The notes under the pieces were generated by a model that was given only the letters and a program-made list of their open reading frames with translations, was not told the DNA's origin and searched no databases. Positions 12,550-26,400 of a stretch of DNA of 64,000 nucleotides are shown here, piece after piece; within the stretch, counting starts at the first letter, position 1, and each line of letters starts with the position of its first letter. This stretch comes from Anser cygnoides. Its lineage: Eukaryota; Chordata; Aves; Anseriformes; Anatidae. The stretch lies in contig NC_089876.1 of NCBI RefSeq assembly GCF_040182565.1, positions 61,276,501 to 61,340,500 of the forward strand, given 5' to 3'. The position numbers and the translations under genes were made by a program.

Positions 12550-15500
12550 CAATTACACAATGACAAGCTTTGCTCTTAGTTCACTTCACTCGTCTGCATA
12601 TACAATCTCAAACTATACCTATTCTTCCAACTGCTTTTTGAATGTTAACTATCTTTAAAATATCACCACTTGAGAAATATAATCCATGCCCTTTCACTAG
12701 CAGGAAATATAGATCATTAAGAAATTATCATATTATTGGGGCTTAGTTGAACTGGAGGTCATATCATGATATAGTCACCATCAATTAGATATAATTAATT
12801 CCCAGTGCAAGTGGTTCCTAATATATACCATATCCATGTCTAGATCTGTCTTTGGACTATGACTGTCAAAATATAAATTTGTTTTTTACTATCACTTTAA
12901 AAATATTTGCCAAAATAGCAACATCTGTGCTAGATATGATTAATATTCATGACTTTCTTGTTATTGCTTCTCATTCATAACACTTATGCTGCAATAAACT
13001 AACATCTGTATCTCAAATCACTAAGAATGATCTTAAATGAAACTAACATGACATAGCATATCCTGATGTAAATATGTTGTGTTTGCTTTCTCAGACCAAC
13101 TTCTGCAGTGGTAAACATCCATATCACCCAAACCAAGTGTCACCCAAAATGTTGTTTGCCCAGGTATCTCAGCACTAGGGACACTGAGTGCTAAAATGTT
13201 TCTGTGTGAAAAAATAACTGAGTAAAATATATTTAACAAGGCAAATAGAAATATGCTATAAGCAAACATCAAACACGCAAAAATCTGAGCAAGCTTGTGA
13301 AAAAGGAAAACATTTCTGGGAACATATTTCTAGATCAGAGTCCCAAACAGAAAATGTTGTGAGAAATAACTCTCTTGATAAAACATTTATACTTCATTTC
13401 CTTTATCAGTTCCCAGCGTGGTGTTTTTCTAACTGCAAGCTAAATGAAGACAGCCAACAGATGATTTAAATATCCCTGTTATTCCAACTCAATTAGGTCC
13501 TACTGGATATCTCCTAGATTATCGCATATATTCTCTTGAGTTTTTTTGTTTGTTTGTTTAATACTTAATGAGATATTCAACTGATATCTGAACACTCTGC
13601 CTACTCAATTCATTGTCATCTTCACACACCTGAACTCTTTAAATCCAGTCCTTAGGCTGTATAGTTGATAAATATTTTGCAAATTTCTGACTTGTTTTAT
13701 ATCTTAAGTCATAATAAAGATTCTGATAACAGACTTTTCAGTAATATTTCTGGAATTGCTTTCCCTCAACTACATTAACTTTATTTGAAATTTAAACTTT
13801 TAATTGTTTCCGTGCATTTCCATGACACCTGCTCCCCCCAAGATGTATAAGTTCGTACTAAAAAACTACAGTTATGAAAATGGGTAGTGCTGAGCTGACA
13901 TCAACCCAATGAGTTGGTGTTCCTCAGACTGAAGAAATCTATATTTTGTGTTTCTGCAGGAAGCCTCTTAAAAAGAAATACTTGCTGGAAAATAATTAAA
14001 TATATAAACCATGAGTATTCCAAAGCCTCCTCCATATCCCTATGGTCATAGAACACTACATGCTTCAAAATAAAATAATGTTTGTACAGAAAGCCAGCAG
14101 TTATCCATTTGCTTATGAGAGTGAATTTTCCTTGTCTCTTCCTTTAGAAACGTTTGTTCCAAAGCAGATACTAGTGGAGGACAAAAAGTTATAGGCTGAC
14201 TTAAAGTCACCTTGTTAATTTTCAAGTATGACCCATGAAGAGTTATTGATAGCTGGCAGATTCTGAGATGTGTTCTATTCTATGCTCTTCAACATGGAAC
14301 TATTTATTCACTGAATCATATGGGTTAGATCAGAAAAGTAAATGCTATTTTCCCACCTGAACATTTAAGAGGAATTATAGTTTCTTTTTCCCCTATTTTT
14401 CATAGTTTGTTTCCTTACTGACAAAAAGCAGTACACACTTGTGTCTGTTAGAACATACTTTAGCCAATTACTTATCCATATATACAGGAATGTGAATATT
14501 ATAATATCTGTGGTGTACATCTAAGGTGAACTAATAGGTGTTTTTTCTTTGTTGCATTCATGAAACATAATTAAAGTGAATAATCAAAGATCAGGTAGGA
14601 ACCCAACATTTTGAGAGCTTCAAGAGGGAATTTAGACTTTCTTCAAGTCAGAAAAAAAATCATAAATACAAGAACCGTCAGTTTGCAATTCAATTTTAAA
14701 ATACCAACAAAGAGTTTTTGTCTTTTTTAATACATAATTGATATTCAGTGTTTGGATATCTAGCATTTTTATTTAAAAGAACAATACATTTATGTTCAGC
14801 ACAGATTTGCTCTCTTTCAGTCAGATGCTGATATTAATACTAGTACTATGCCTTAATGGGAATACCAGCAAATTGGAAGTTTACAAAGAGCATAAAATCT
14901 ACAAATAAGCATCAAATTAAGTAGACGCTTTTTTTTTTTAAGTAGACAAACTAGACACTTTTTTTTTTTGATAAGTAAGAAGAGGTCAGGAGAAGTTGTT
15001 GGTTTTGTTTGATTCCTGAGTAAATTTGTAAATTTGGGGCAATACCACCAAAATACTGCTGAGCCCACACTTACAAAATCTGACCATTTCATCTGAAAAT
15101 TTCAAAGACCAAAACATACAGGGACACTAAACTCCCTAACTCTTGTATCATATACATAACATTTTATCTAGGAGTTTAACTTATTTACCGTTTAATTTAA
15201 AGATAAATATTAACATCACAAATGAGCACAAATCAGTATGCCAAACTGAAATTCTGTTGTGGATTAGAATTCTGACATTATAATGTCAGTGCTAATTGAC
15301 ATTTAATTTGTTCAGTAATAATGTTGCTAAATCTCTGCTTCCTCATTAAATGGCATATCATGCTAAAGATAAACTGTGGCAAAATTTTAAAAAAATGATT
15401 TGAGCAGCCCAGAAAACAATAAAATCATTATGTACTGTATGAAATACAATTATAAATTAGACACAAGGGTTTCAACCTTTGAAACCAGTGGGAGTTTGCT

Positions 15501-17762
15501 GTTTATTTTAATAGGGACAGGATCAGTCCTAAGGTATTAAAATGCAAGTAACATTAATTGCTTACTAGCTAGGAAATGCAAGATTTAGGGTTGAAACCAT
15601 AACTATAACTCTTCCCCATGAGCTATGTGCAATATGATGATACGTAACTCAAGTATCAAGTATTTATTAAAATATAAATGTGCAGAATTCCTACCTTCTC
15701 CCAAACAGAAAAAAACATCTTGTGGTGTGGAGTATTCTCCACATACCTCTTGGTGATCTTTGGTGTTCTTTTGGTGGAGTTGGTGTTCTTTGTTGTTTAG
15801 GTAAGCTGCTTTACATCCCCAAAATGTAAGAATAGCGTATTAAGGTGTTATCTATAATTTGTGTAGGCCTCAACACAGAACATTAGACAATTTCCTCTCA
15901 CTTCAACACCAGCTGATCAGAGGTTTTCAAATCCCAGGTGTTATTAACTAAAATATCCTTTGCATGAAACCAAGGAGAAATACTTGATACAATTTCACAT
16001 ATTAGTTACACATTTTGGTTTGTTCCTTCTTACATAATATGTAAAATGCATGTTCATATAAAATCAATTTTATAAGTAACTTTTAAGCCATCATTGATTA
16101 CCATCTGTAAAATAATGCATGCCTTTATTTAAACTAAGTCATTTCTATGGCATAAAAACTATATTTAAAAGTAAGTTTCACTGTATTATTGTGGCAATTA
16201 AACACATTCTCAATTAGATTATGTGAAACGCATGGCTCAGCCATCATGCTTTGGTTACAGTAGATTTGCTGATGTCACAACAAAAGGCTCATTTGCAATC
16301 CTATTTCCCAGTTTTAATCACTTCTGGAGACCAGAGAAAAATGATACATTTGATATAAATTCAGTTCTTTCAATATTAATTCAGTCATTTCCTTTTTGTA
16401 TTTTATGTTCTATATAAAAAATACAAAATTATGTTGTACTGGCTGTTATCTGAATTCAAAGTGTAATGTTAATGGAAATAATTCTGCAGTTCCAAGTATA
16501 TTCTAAATCTAAAGCAAACATCAACTATTCTATTATTTCTTTACTTTTCTCGATATACAGATAAGAGGAGATTCAAACAGGGATATTCAGTTCCCTTTAC
16601 AGCACTTTCTCAGACATGAAGGTTCTCATTTTTACTCCCCATTCAACAAAAATTAACTGAAACCACCATTCCACTACCTATATTCTAAACATCAAACTAA
16701 TTAAAACTAGCACCAAGAGATAGCTCTACATGGCAATTCTACCTAAGCTTTCTTTGTAAAAAAAATTATTTTGAGCTAACAAGTGGCTCAGAGAGTACAT
16801 ATATAAAACTGAAGTTCTGAAAAGAAGACAGGAAACCTAACTGTCTCAGCCATGCTACCACTGTGTTAGATCCAAAACCAGTCATCTTCTGCTTTTTTTT
16901 TTCTTTTCTTTTTTAAATCAGTATCAATTTCAGTTGCTATTGTGCAGCTGAGATTTATTAATCTTAGCAATGATTTATCAACAATGGCACAAAAATAATA
17001 TTTTTTTTTCTGATAATATGTAAATCAAGGCTCTATCTTACATATTACAGGTCTTTTCTACTCTTTCCTCTCTCACCCTGTACACATGGATGGTTACTGA
17101 GATTAACCACCTGAGCTCAACAGATATTTCCACTGTACTCTGGGGACATTACCATTTTGTCAGGTTTGCAGGTCTCCTTTAAATCACTGTGGTACAAAGC
17201 ACTAAGTGCAATTTTGAAGTTATCTGCTGTTCTCTCTACAGAGGTACACACGGAGGATGACTACTCTTGGTGCCAGGGATTAGTATTTCTTGGGAAGTAT
17301 TCTGGGCAAATAGCCTAGAACAGCAGCAGTTCAGGGCAAGCTGCTAGCTGTGAAGCAAACCCAGAAAAGGCCACGTTCTTTATGACACCACTCTTGAAAC
17401 ACCTGACCTGCATACTAACACTATCTGCTACATACTAGACCTGACACCTCAACTTCCATGTTGTAGTTGTGGTCTTTGCTTATCAGAGGTGTTACGTGTT
17501 CGTGCATGAAGCACCACTGCACAGCAAAAGAGGACAGCTTATTCTAAGGAGGAGTCAAAATCTTTGAAAGTTTTCTTTCTTTCATTACTAGTGCAAAATG
17601 CCTGTTTGCTTCAGGCTTTATAAACTCTTCATGTTACAGACACATTCTAGTCTGAGTCTCTAAAGAGCACTAGTTTCTGTAAAATCTCCATAGGTTAAAA
17701 TACATAGATGTTCTAGTATGGTAATATGCTTATAAAATACAGTCTTCGCTATTCCCTAATAC
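12550..17762. other. Unannotated AT-rich DNA
   Basis: No gene or recognisable repeat family was seen. The sequence is AT-rich, with short A and T runs (for example two T-runs near 14930-14970) and a small inverted repeat GTGGAG/CTCCAC near 15726-15741. Confidence 0.6.
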
Positions 17763-17808
17763 TATATATATATATACGTGTGTATATATATATATATATA
17801 TATACACA
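17763..17808. repeat. (TA)n microsatellite with central ACGTGTG interruption
   Basis: Alternating TA dinucleotides on both sides of a short ACGTGTG break span about 46 bp. Alternating AT tracts extrude cruciforms easily and mutate by slippage. Confidence 0.9.
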
Positions 17809-20800
17809 AAATCTGATAGAACACCCCATCTACTTATTTCTATCCTTGCATAAAATATTATAGTATAAGAAAGCATTTAACTGAGCTCCACTAAGAATTT
17901 AGAGAGGATTAAGTACAAATTTTAAAGGAACCACTGAAATTTTTATCTAAGCATCAATGGCAATTATGAATGTTCTGCCTTGGAATCAAGCTTCATGATA
18001 AAAGGAAAATTACAAATGAGAATGGTAATCGCCTCTCAACACTAAAATTTTCTTATGTTGAGTTCCACTGGGTTTACAACATCTTTATACACGCTCATGT
18101 ATTATTTCTCATCAGCCTCTCTCATCATTAAGTAATAACCAATAATAATAATTTATATCTGTTGTGAAGAGATTGCTGTCTTCCCTAGAGTCATCCTCAC
18201 AGTTATAACAAAGTGAAAAAAAAAAAAGAGCTTTTCTGAAAATGCTCAGAACTAAATCTTTATAAAAGTAAGAATACTGTTTTTAAGGCTTTTTTTTTTT
18301 TCACTGAAAGTATATCTGTATTATGGTTGCCATGATGTTAAGTAAGGCCTGAAATGCAGAACTGTTAAGGGAAACAATGCTGCTCCAAGACAATGAGTAG
18401 AACTCTACCCTGCAGGCAACATGTGCTTTGGTACCAGAGCATGACTTCAGCTGTAGCAGAAATTTAGTCTTGGGTAAAAAGATGAATCAGAAGAAAAAAT
18501 GATTTTCTGTCTAATGTTACAAAATAGACTAATATATACATTATATATATAGATGTGCTTTATTGTTTATATAATGGACTGATGAACAACAAAGAATAAT
18601 CCAGCAGATAACTGCACAACTACATATTGGAAGGAGATGGAATAGAAATGAAGAGTCAAGAATACACACTCATTAGGTATACATATCTTCACGTCTGCCA
18701 GAACATACTTTTGGTATTTTGTCAGTTTCCCTGCACAGGCTTAAAGACGTGTATGCCGTTACTCTCAGAAGAAAGTGTGCATAGCTTTGTGTGCATGCTA
18801 CCAGCAACATCTGTTCTTTTTTCCTAAATCAAGAAAAACTGTTGATCAGTAGCCTTCTTTGTTATTTCTCCCTTTATTCAGGCTAGTAGTTTCAAAGATA
18901 TATATCCTGTTCTACCTCTGTTATTTTCAACAAACATTTGGTCTACACATAAATACCTGTGAGTTTCTTACTCTGCACCTTCATTTGTTAAGAGTGAGAT
19001 CATAAAATCAACTGACATTTAAGGAATGAGCCTGCTGTAGTTTTGTGTAATGCTGGCCTATGCAGTAAATACAATCTCTCCCAAACTAAGAAAGAAATAA
19101 AAAGCAAGAGATGAGCTGAATTAATCTACAGCTTTTCTGACTTGTTGAGACTACATTAAACTAGACTTTTGAAGATCATCATTTTCACATGATTATTCCA
19201 GGAGCATGCTACCAGCATACCCACCTTTTAATTTGATGCTAGTCAAAACAACTGTTTGTTGTTGATGCAAGTACAAACAACTGTTTGTACTCTGCTTTTC
19301 TCCCATCATATAAGTCAAGAGGCAGGCATAAGGCTGAAAATCAATGCCTTTCAGAAGACCTTAGGAGTTCAATATATTTTCACCTCTGTTGTTGCCTGCT
19401 GCCTAAAATCTCTCCCAACTGCCATTAAGTAGAGGACTGAAATCCCTTCCATGAATACCTGACTGTCTGAAACTTCTGACCTACCAAATCATCTCTCTTA
19501 CCCATGTGCAGAAAGGATGGTAATCAGCACAGCAAGAGGAAATCTCTTATGTCATAAAAAAGAAAATGATGATAAGCACATGGTTATAAGGAAACGTTGG
19601 TATCTATGAGATGGCAAATCATCAGTGTTCTGACTCCACGAGACTGGGAAGGGCTGGGGAAGAAACTTCTAAATGATTTCAAATGATGTAACTGAAGCAG
19701 TGAAGGAAATAAAGGACACTAAAGCCTTCTCAACTTCTGTACAGACACAGCCAGAGGAACAATCTTCTTGTGTTCCACTACCCCCATCTTTTTTTCATGT
19801 TCGATCCCAGCAATACTGTCAGTCTGCTGACAGAAATATAATCCTGTAATCTAGCTATACCTTGCACCTTAAAGAGGAGAGGTTTTTCTGCCCCTTCCCC
19901 TTCTGGCTGGTGAAACTTTTTTTTCCTCAAAGCCTGCCACACTGAATCTCCTATATAGGTGCTCCAGGACCCTTATTTGAAATTACAAGGAGTGAGAATT
20001 TCTGTAGAAACCATTACACTAGCCCATCTGAAGCAGGCTGATAAACAGCTGGTCTTGTGTGTGTTACTGAATATCTCAGGAGGGTAATTTAGAATTCCTC
20101 AGAGAAAACTGAGGTGAAATAGTCCCTGCCTGTGTTTCATCTCAGGAAGCATATCATGCAATGTCTCAAGATTATTAGCAGCAGTAATGTTTGCCTTCTA
20201 CCAGTCACAGCCATCTGGAATAAACATGAAAAATCACACTCACCCTGCTGAGGGTTTCATCTCCTTTGCAGTGTCAACAGGGCCTATGTTTGAATGACAG
20301 AATGCCCATGCTGTTAAGCCTCCTGGCCATTAAGTCTAGGTCTGCAGGATGAGTTGTTATATGTGGGGTGATAACTATGCAGTCTGCATCAATTGATTTT
20401 TTTTTTGGTATCTTCACCTAAATCCATCTAACAAACAATAATGGAACCAAAATGTTTCTTTTTTCATTATATCTTGCTGATGTGTATATTTTGTCTTGCA
20501 TCATACCAGTGCACATTTAGTATTTCCAATCTAAGACAATATATTTTACAGCACTTCAGAGGAACTCTTCTGATTCTGTATGACGTGCCTCCCCATTTAT
20601 ATACTGGAGTATATCACGCTTTTCTGTCTTAACTTTAATGTCTTAACTTTAATCCATATTTTTGTAACAACCTCAGAAGTCTCTAATAGTTTTCCATTAT
20701 GTTTTGTTTGTTTGTTTGTTTGTTTTTCCCCTCTGGAAGTTAATACTATGCCATTTGTTTATTATACCCAAATCCTTGCCTGTATTCAATGCAGAGTATA

Positions 20801-23800
20801 CAATGCAAATCTAGCGCCATTTCATACATCTGAGGCAAATCCACTACTTATTCTTTATTTTACTTACCATTTTAGAAATAAATCTGGTGACACCCAGTCA
20901 AACTTACATTTTTTATCTTTCCTTGCATATTCTTACATTTAAGATGTGGGACACATGCCTTTACTTAGGCACAACTAAATAAAAAAGTCCATTCACTAAG
21001 CCAATACAGACAGTATTTTCAATTTCTGTGAACCTTTCTGCAATAAAATCAGACGTCGCCAGAAATAGGTGATCAGAAATACCAAACAAATTTAGATATT
21101 CTCTTCCTTCAGGTTTAGTTTTTAACTGAGCAACATTTTAACTGACCAACATCTGTGTCATCAACAGATTTATATTTTCTCTTTAGTTCACTGATTATCT
21201 AACAAGTGGTGTGTACTGTTCCAGCCTAAAGTTGTGGGTTTTTTAAGCCAATATCTGCCAATTAGTGAAAAACTGTTTCCTTCTGCAACAGTTAATGAGG
21301 AAAACAAACAGTTAACTCCTGTTTTGCCTAACAGTATTTATGGTCCTGCTTGATACAACACAGTTTTACCCTGCTTTTTGTACCAGTTCAATAAAGCTTT
21401 TTATTAACACCGGGGGATTTCTATGGATTACAGATGAAAAAGCATACTCTGACATGATCAATTTATTGTTTTCTTGTCACAGTGTTTTTCCTGAACCATC
21501 TACTCACATTAAAGAACATTTGCAATGATGTATATGCAAATCCAGATTAAGCTATTTGAGTTCTAACTACTAATGATGTAATTAGTTACTAAGCACACTC
21601 TGTACTCTAAGTCATTTCTTTTTTAGAAGCAGGTTGTTCATCCTGCCCCCTTTCAAACAGCCCATTTTTTCCCTCTTAAGGAAGCCGTTTTCAGTTGCTA
21701 ATAAAAAACTCCCAAAATATAACCGCTAATGTTATCTATGGTAGATGTCTGCCTCAAGCCATCACTTTTGGAGAAAATACAGTCAGAACAGCCATTTCAA
21801 AAATTAGGCTGGGGAAATTACATTTTTATAATGTCAAATCTTAAAACTGACAATTTGACAAAGCATACCTTTAATGTCCTACTGTTTAACCATTTAAAAG
21901 AAGGTTTGTGAGTTCTTGCTTGGGAGCAGCCATTAAAAAAGGCCAGCCTGATGTTCTTCTGAAAAATCAGCCTACATTTTTGTACAGACTTGCAAATTGT
22001 TAATAGCTAGAGTTTGCACATATTCAGATTGTAGCAACCTCTTTGTGCCTTAAGTATCCTTGAACCCCATGCAAGTTTGTAGTTCACATACTGTCCTCAT
22101 TGAAGCCCCAAGCAGGAATACAAGTGATAATATTATTATGTGTTATTCTTTCAGATTGAGTGTGTTTGTTGCGGGTAAAGACCTGTACAGGAAAATACAA
22201 CTGAGAATTGGGAGCAGGAGGAAGAACTGACATTAGGAAAAAGACAGAAAGATGTTGGTATTTGTGATGGAACAACTGATCTGAAGTTAACTTTTGTCAA
22301 ACATAACAGGTATGCTGAATTCCTCAACGAATTAAGATTATTTTTACTCTTACTGCATTATGACAGAAATATAAGAAATTATGTATTGAACAAACAGGTC
22401 TACATTTAAGACTTAATGGTGAAGCATACTATTTATGCTACCAATCATCTGTCTTAATATAAACAACATATTAATATAAAATTATTAACACAGATTAATA
22501 TAATAAATTAATAGATAATATATATTTCTGTACAAGCATTATGCAACTTGTGTCAGTCTGTTTAAGAATTTAATGTGATTTGTTTTTTTTAAGATTGAAC
22601 ATCATTCTTGCAGCAAAGGCAGCCTTCTTCAGCAGAGTTAACAAAATGGACCAGCTACCTCAAAAAAAATTTCCTGAGGGTATCCATTACACTGAAATGC
22701 AAAGATTCTGTATTAAAAAAGTGAAAGAGGCTTATATATTTGTACCAAATAAACAAAGAAGAGAGCACCACAGGTTCATAGGTATTTACAGCTTACAAGC
22801 ATTATAAAGCTCTTCCAGGGGAAAAAGAAATGAATTTTAAAAGCTGGTAGGACCTGCTGATTTCTCACTGCCAACAGGCTCTTTCCTGCCCACTTTTAAT
22901 ACATAACTAATATTGTTTTGCATCTCAGAATTGCTTTTCCCAGTGGTAAGCTATTCAGATTCATTCAAACCATGAATATTCCCATTTCTAAGAAGCATTG
23001 TGAGCCATTCTTACAGACTTACTATTTTGCTTGGGTGTGCATTTGGTTTTCTGTAGTTCTAGCTGGATTGTTCTCCACTGCAACTAGTGCCTTTTGGGTT
23101 GGGTACTGTCTAGACATAGTCCAGTCTTTACTCCTAAAATTAAATGATCAAAGATAGAATTGAAAAATATGTCATGACCATTGCCAAGAACAGAAATCAA
23201 GTCAATTCACTATTCGTGTCATGGTCTGGATCATGTTACTATATGTTCCTATATGATCAATAAAATCCAGATTTAAACACGGCGTATTGCTGAAATTATA
23301 ATGGGAGGAAAAAGGGGGACTAGAAAGAATTAGGGCCAAAAGTCAATATGATGTTTTCATTCTGAAATGCCTGCTGATGCCAGATTTTTTAAAAATATCC
23401 TGTGGCTTCCGAGTATTTCTTGCCAAATATTATTATTTTTTTACTTTAAAAGCATGAACTGGAGACAGATCAGTGCTGAAAAAGACAGGTCAAGCTGTGA
23501 AAATATCTCTACTACACCTTGGTATGCTTGCATGCATTCAAAATATCAAGTCCCAGGATCTGTGTTCCATTCTTCTTTTACGGGAATTGTACTCATACGA
23601 AAATAACTTCTAAGGACTGACTAACTCTATGCAGCTCATATGAAAATATAGCATATTTGGTAGTTGATTTGGGCAAAGTTAAAAGTTTCTTCTCTACAGG
23701 AACTTGGTGTGAGAATTACAAGTAAACTTTAAATATACCAGATTTTTAAATCATGAATATCCTAAAATGAAATCATGAAGTTCTTCAACTATTAAAAACA

Positions 23801-24642
23801 TATGAACAAAAATCAAACACGTTACAATGTGTTTATTGTAATGAAATGAATGAAATGTTTTATCTCATCTCATACAATGAGATAATGGAGTAATGGCAGT
23901 AAGAATAATTTCTGGCAATTTTTTTAGACATAGATACATTTGAAAGACAACAAAACTAAACACTTCCCCATACAGATACAAGTGCTAATATCACCACTTA
24001 ATAATATACTTCACTGAGTTTCTAAATTGCTAGAATATTTGAAAATTTGTATGCTGGAAAACTAGAAATGCCATTCAGGAAACTGCTGTTGCCTCACTTC
24101 CAGTTGAGACCAGAAGCTGAATGCAAGAGTTCACATGGGAAACTTCTCATTTGTTTTCCTTTCTGCCACATTTCAGGACTCCAATTTCTACATCGTCAAC
24201 TATCCATAACAGGCCTAAACTATGGACATTTGCCCATCATACGCACAAACCTATATGAGCTGATGTAAGGTCACTGTTTGCTGAAGTGTGTTGACAAATA
24301 AAGAGCCTTGTAACTTTATTTATTTTTTTGAAATACAGGTGTCTGCTTCAGTTGCAAAGAAAACATTTAAAACAAGATGCAAGACCGATGTGTGCAAACA
24401 TGATTGAGCAGGCAGAAAGCCTGAAACAATAGCTGTGCTACATTAATTCCTGCTTCATCCCAATGATGTTTACCTAGCCACCAATAAGGATGCTTTAAAT
24501 AGCATTGTTAAATATTTTTTTACACATCAAAACAAATTATGGAAATCTAAAATAGCAAGGGATGCAAGAAAGGGAAAATCAGTAGTCTGAACTTTATAAG
24601 ACTTTTGTCAAAGAGGTACAAGAAACCTATCATGAACATGAG
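17809..24642. other. Unannotated DNA, no gene seen
   Basis: No coding gene, CR1 tail or RNA gene was recognised. The part from about 19300 to 20350 is somewhat less AT-rich but carries no recognisable family. Small features include a (GTTT)n run at about 20704-20727, a 14-bp tandem duplication of GTCTTAACTTTAAT near 20626-20653, and an inverted repeat near 19270-19295. Open frames are short and unremarkable. Confidence 0.55.
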
Positions 24643-25122
24643 AGAATCACAGAATAGATCATAGAATCACCGAATACCTTGAGTTAGAAGGGACCTACAA
24701 GGATCATCGAGTCCAACTCCTAAGTCCACAAAGGACAACCCAAAAATCAGACCATGTGTCTGTTAGCATTGTCCAAACGCTTCTTGTACTCCAGCAGGCT
24801 CGGTGCTGTGACCACTGCCCTGGGGAGCCTGTCCCAGTGCCCGACCACCCTCTGGGTGCAGAACCTTTCCCTAACACCCAGCCTGACCCTCCCCTGTCCC
24901 AGCTCCATGCCGTTCCCTCGGGTCCTGTCGCTGTCCCCAGAGAGCAGAGCTCAGCGCCTGCCCCTCCGCTCCCCTCGGGAGGGAGCTGCAGGCCGCCACG
25001 AGGCCGCCCCTCGGCCTGCTCTGCTCTGGGCTGAACAAACCAAGGGGCCTCAGCTGCTCCTCATACATCTTCCCCTCTAGACCGTTCACAGTCTTTATAG
25101 CCTTTATTTGGATGCTCTCCAA
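24643..25122 (-). mobile_element. CR1 LINE fragment, 5'-truncated, degraded
   Basis: Read on the minus strand, this is the last ~480 bp of a CR1 copy. The + strand starts with ATCACAGAAT-type terminal repeats, followed by the conserved AGAAGGGACCTACAAGGATCATCGAGTCC-like block in broken form, and then a strongly GC-rich C-terminal coding remnant. The minus-strand peptide at 24871-25122 keeps the CR1 pieces VNGLEGKMYEEQLRPLGLFS but then drifts into an Arg/Gly/Gln-rich sequence unlike the CR1 consensus, which indicates frameshifts. The 5' truncation point near 25122 is followed directly by a short 10-bp tandem repeat. Confidence 0.9.
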
Positions 25123-26400
25123 TAATATAGGCAGATATAGGCAGTTATAGGCAGATCAAAAAACTTAATGTTTTTTAAAAAGTGCCTACATATTTCAATA
25201 CAATAGGACAAAATCCTATTCTGTTATACCGCTGTAAAATCACTCATTTCACAGGCTTTAATCTATTGGCAATTGTACTGACATAGCTGAGAGCAGCATT
25301 TGGCCCAATACATCTTCATTCAGAAGCAGCATCCATTACATATAATACTTCTTCCCAGAGGACAGCTGGGAATGTGTACAGATTCTAAATAGTGATGCTG
25401 ACATGACTGTTTTTTCCAAGCTATTCCTTAAGAAAAGTGTGAATGTGTTTGGGGAAAAAAAAAAAAAAAAAAACACATTCAAAATCAAATTGTCTTTTCA
25501 ACATTAACTATTCCATTTGAACAGTCACTTAAAAAAATGAGTATAATTGGGAGGGGCTAAAATTGAATTTTTTTCTCCTTCAGTCAGGCTTCCTGACTTT
25601 TCCCATTCCTACTTTTTCTGTAAAGCATTTGATCTCTATTGCTACCTAACAAGCTAAATATTAGTGGTTTATTACTATTCATGTCCTAACCCAGTTACAG
25701 TATTTTTAAACCAGATCCCCAAACCCAAAGCATAGCATAAATGTAGTAAAGAAACAAGTTTATGAACTACAGCTAACTCTGTCTGAATCCTGCGCAATCA
25801 AAATGCCTGCTGTCATCCTGAAACACATCATCAAAGTAGTTCAGGCATGTCTTGTTCTGAGATGGACATATTTCTAAACACGGATTTCCCTCAGTTAATA
25901 TAGTTAAGCAGTTTGTGGGTTGGATGAAAATAAAAGCTTATACTCAATTTGTTTTGCTCCAGCACTGAGAAAAATACAGAAGAAGCAAGTTTTTGTTTGT
26001 TTGTTAGTGTTTTTGTTTGTTTGTTTTTATAAAAGCAGGGCGAGAACACTGACATCCATTGAAAGCATATGAATTTTGACTGAGATTTCAAAAGAACTAG
26101 ATTTTCTTAAGTGCTCACATTCTTCTTAAGTTGTCCTTCCTTCATGCACAGAGACACTGAGAGATTGACTATGTAATGTCTGGAATCCTTTATTCACAAA
26201 ATAAGAACACCGCAGGCAAAGGATGAGGCCAAGGCTTTTTACCGTTTCTGTTCCATGCCTCAGTCCTCACCTGGGGGGAGGAAGGCACTCAGTGGTTGAA
26301 AGGACATTTCATCTTCCAAACCCTTATGATTTTCAGCCTTTTAGTTAGCAAGAAAAATAATGAATATTGACAAACTTTACAGTTTCTAAAATTAACTGTT
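25123..26400. other. Unannotated DNA with a poly-A hairpin and a doubtful LINE scrap
   Basis: The stretch begins with three 10-bp ATATAGGCAG-like units at 25125-25154. At 25441-25480 a 19-base A run is bordered by a perfect inverted repeat. TTTG-rich simple sequence lies near 25990-26030. At about 26210-26300 the + strand (GAGGCCAAGGCTTTTTACC, then CCTCAGTCCTCACCTGG) weakly resembles the CR1 ORF2 segment coding for KAxxFxxFFASVFTGE, but it is too short and too altered to call. Confidence 0.5.

Noticed and set aside
26160..26310. Ancient CR1 ORF2 fragment around GAGGCCAAGGCTTTTTACC
   Set aside because: Similarity is limited to a few words and needs several indels; not enough to annotate, so only mentioned in the regional entry.
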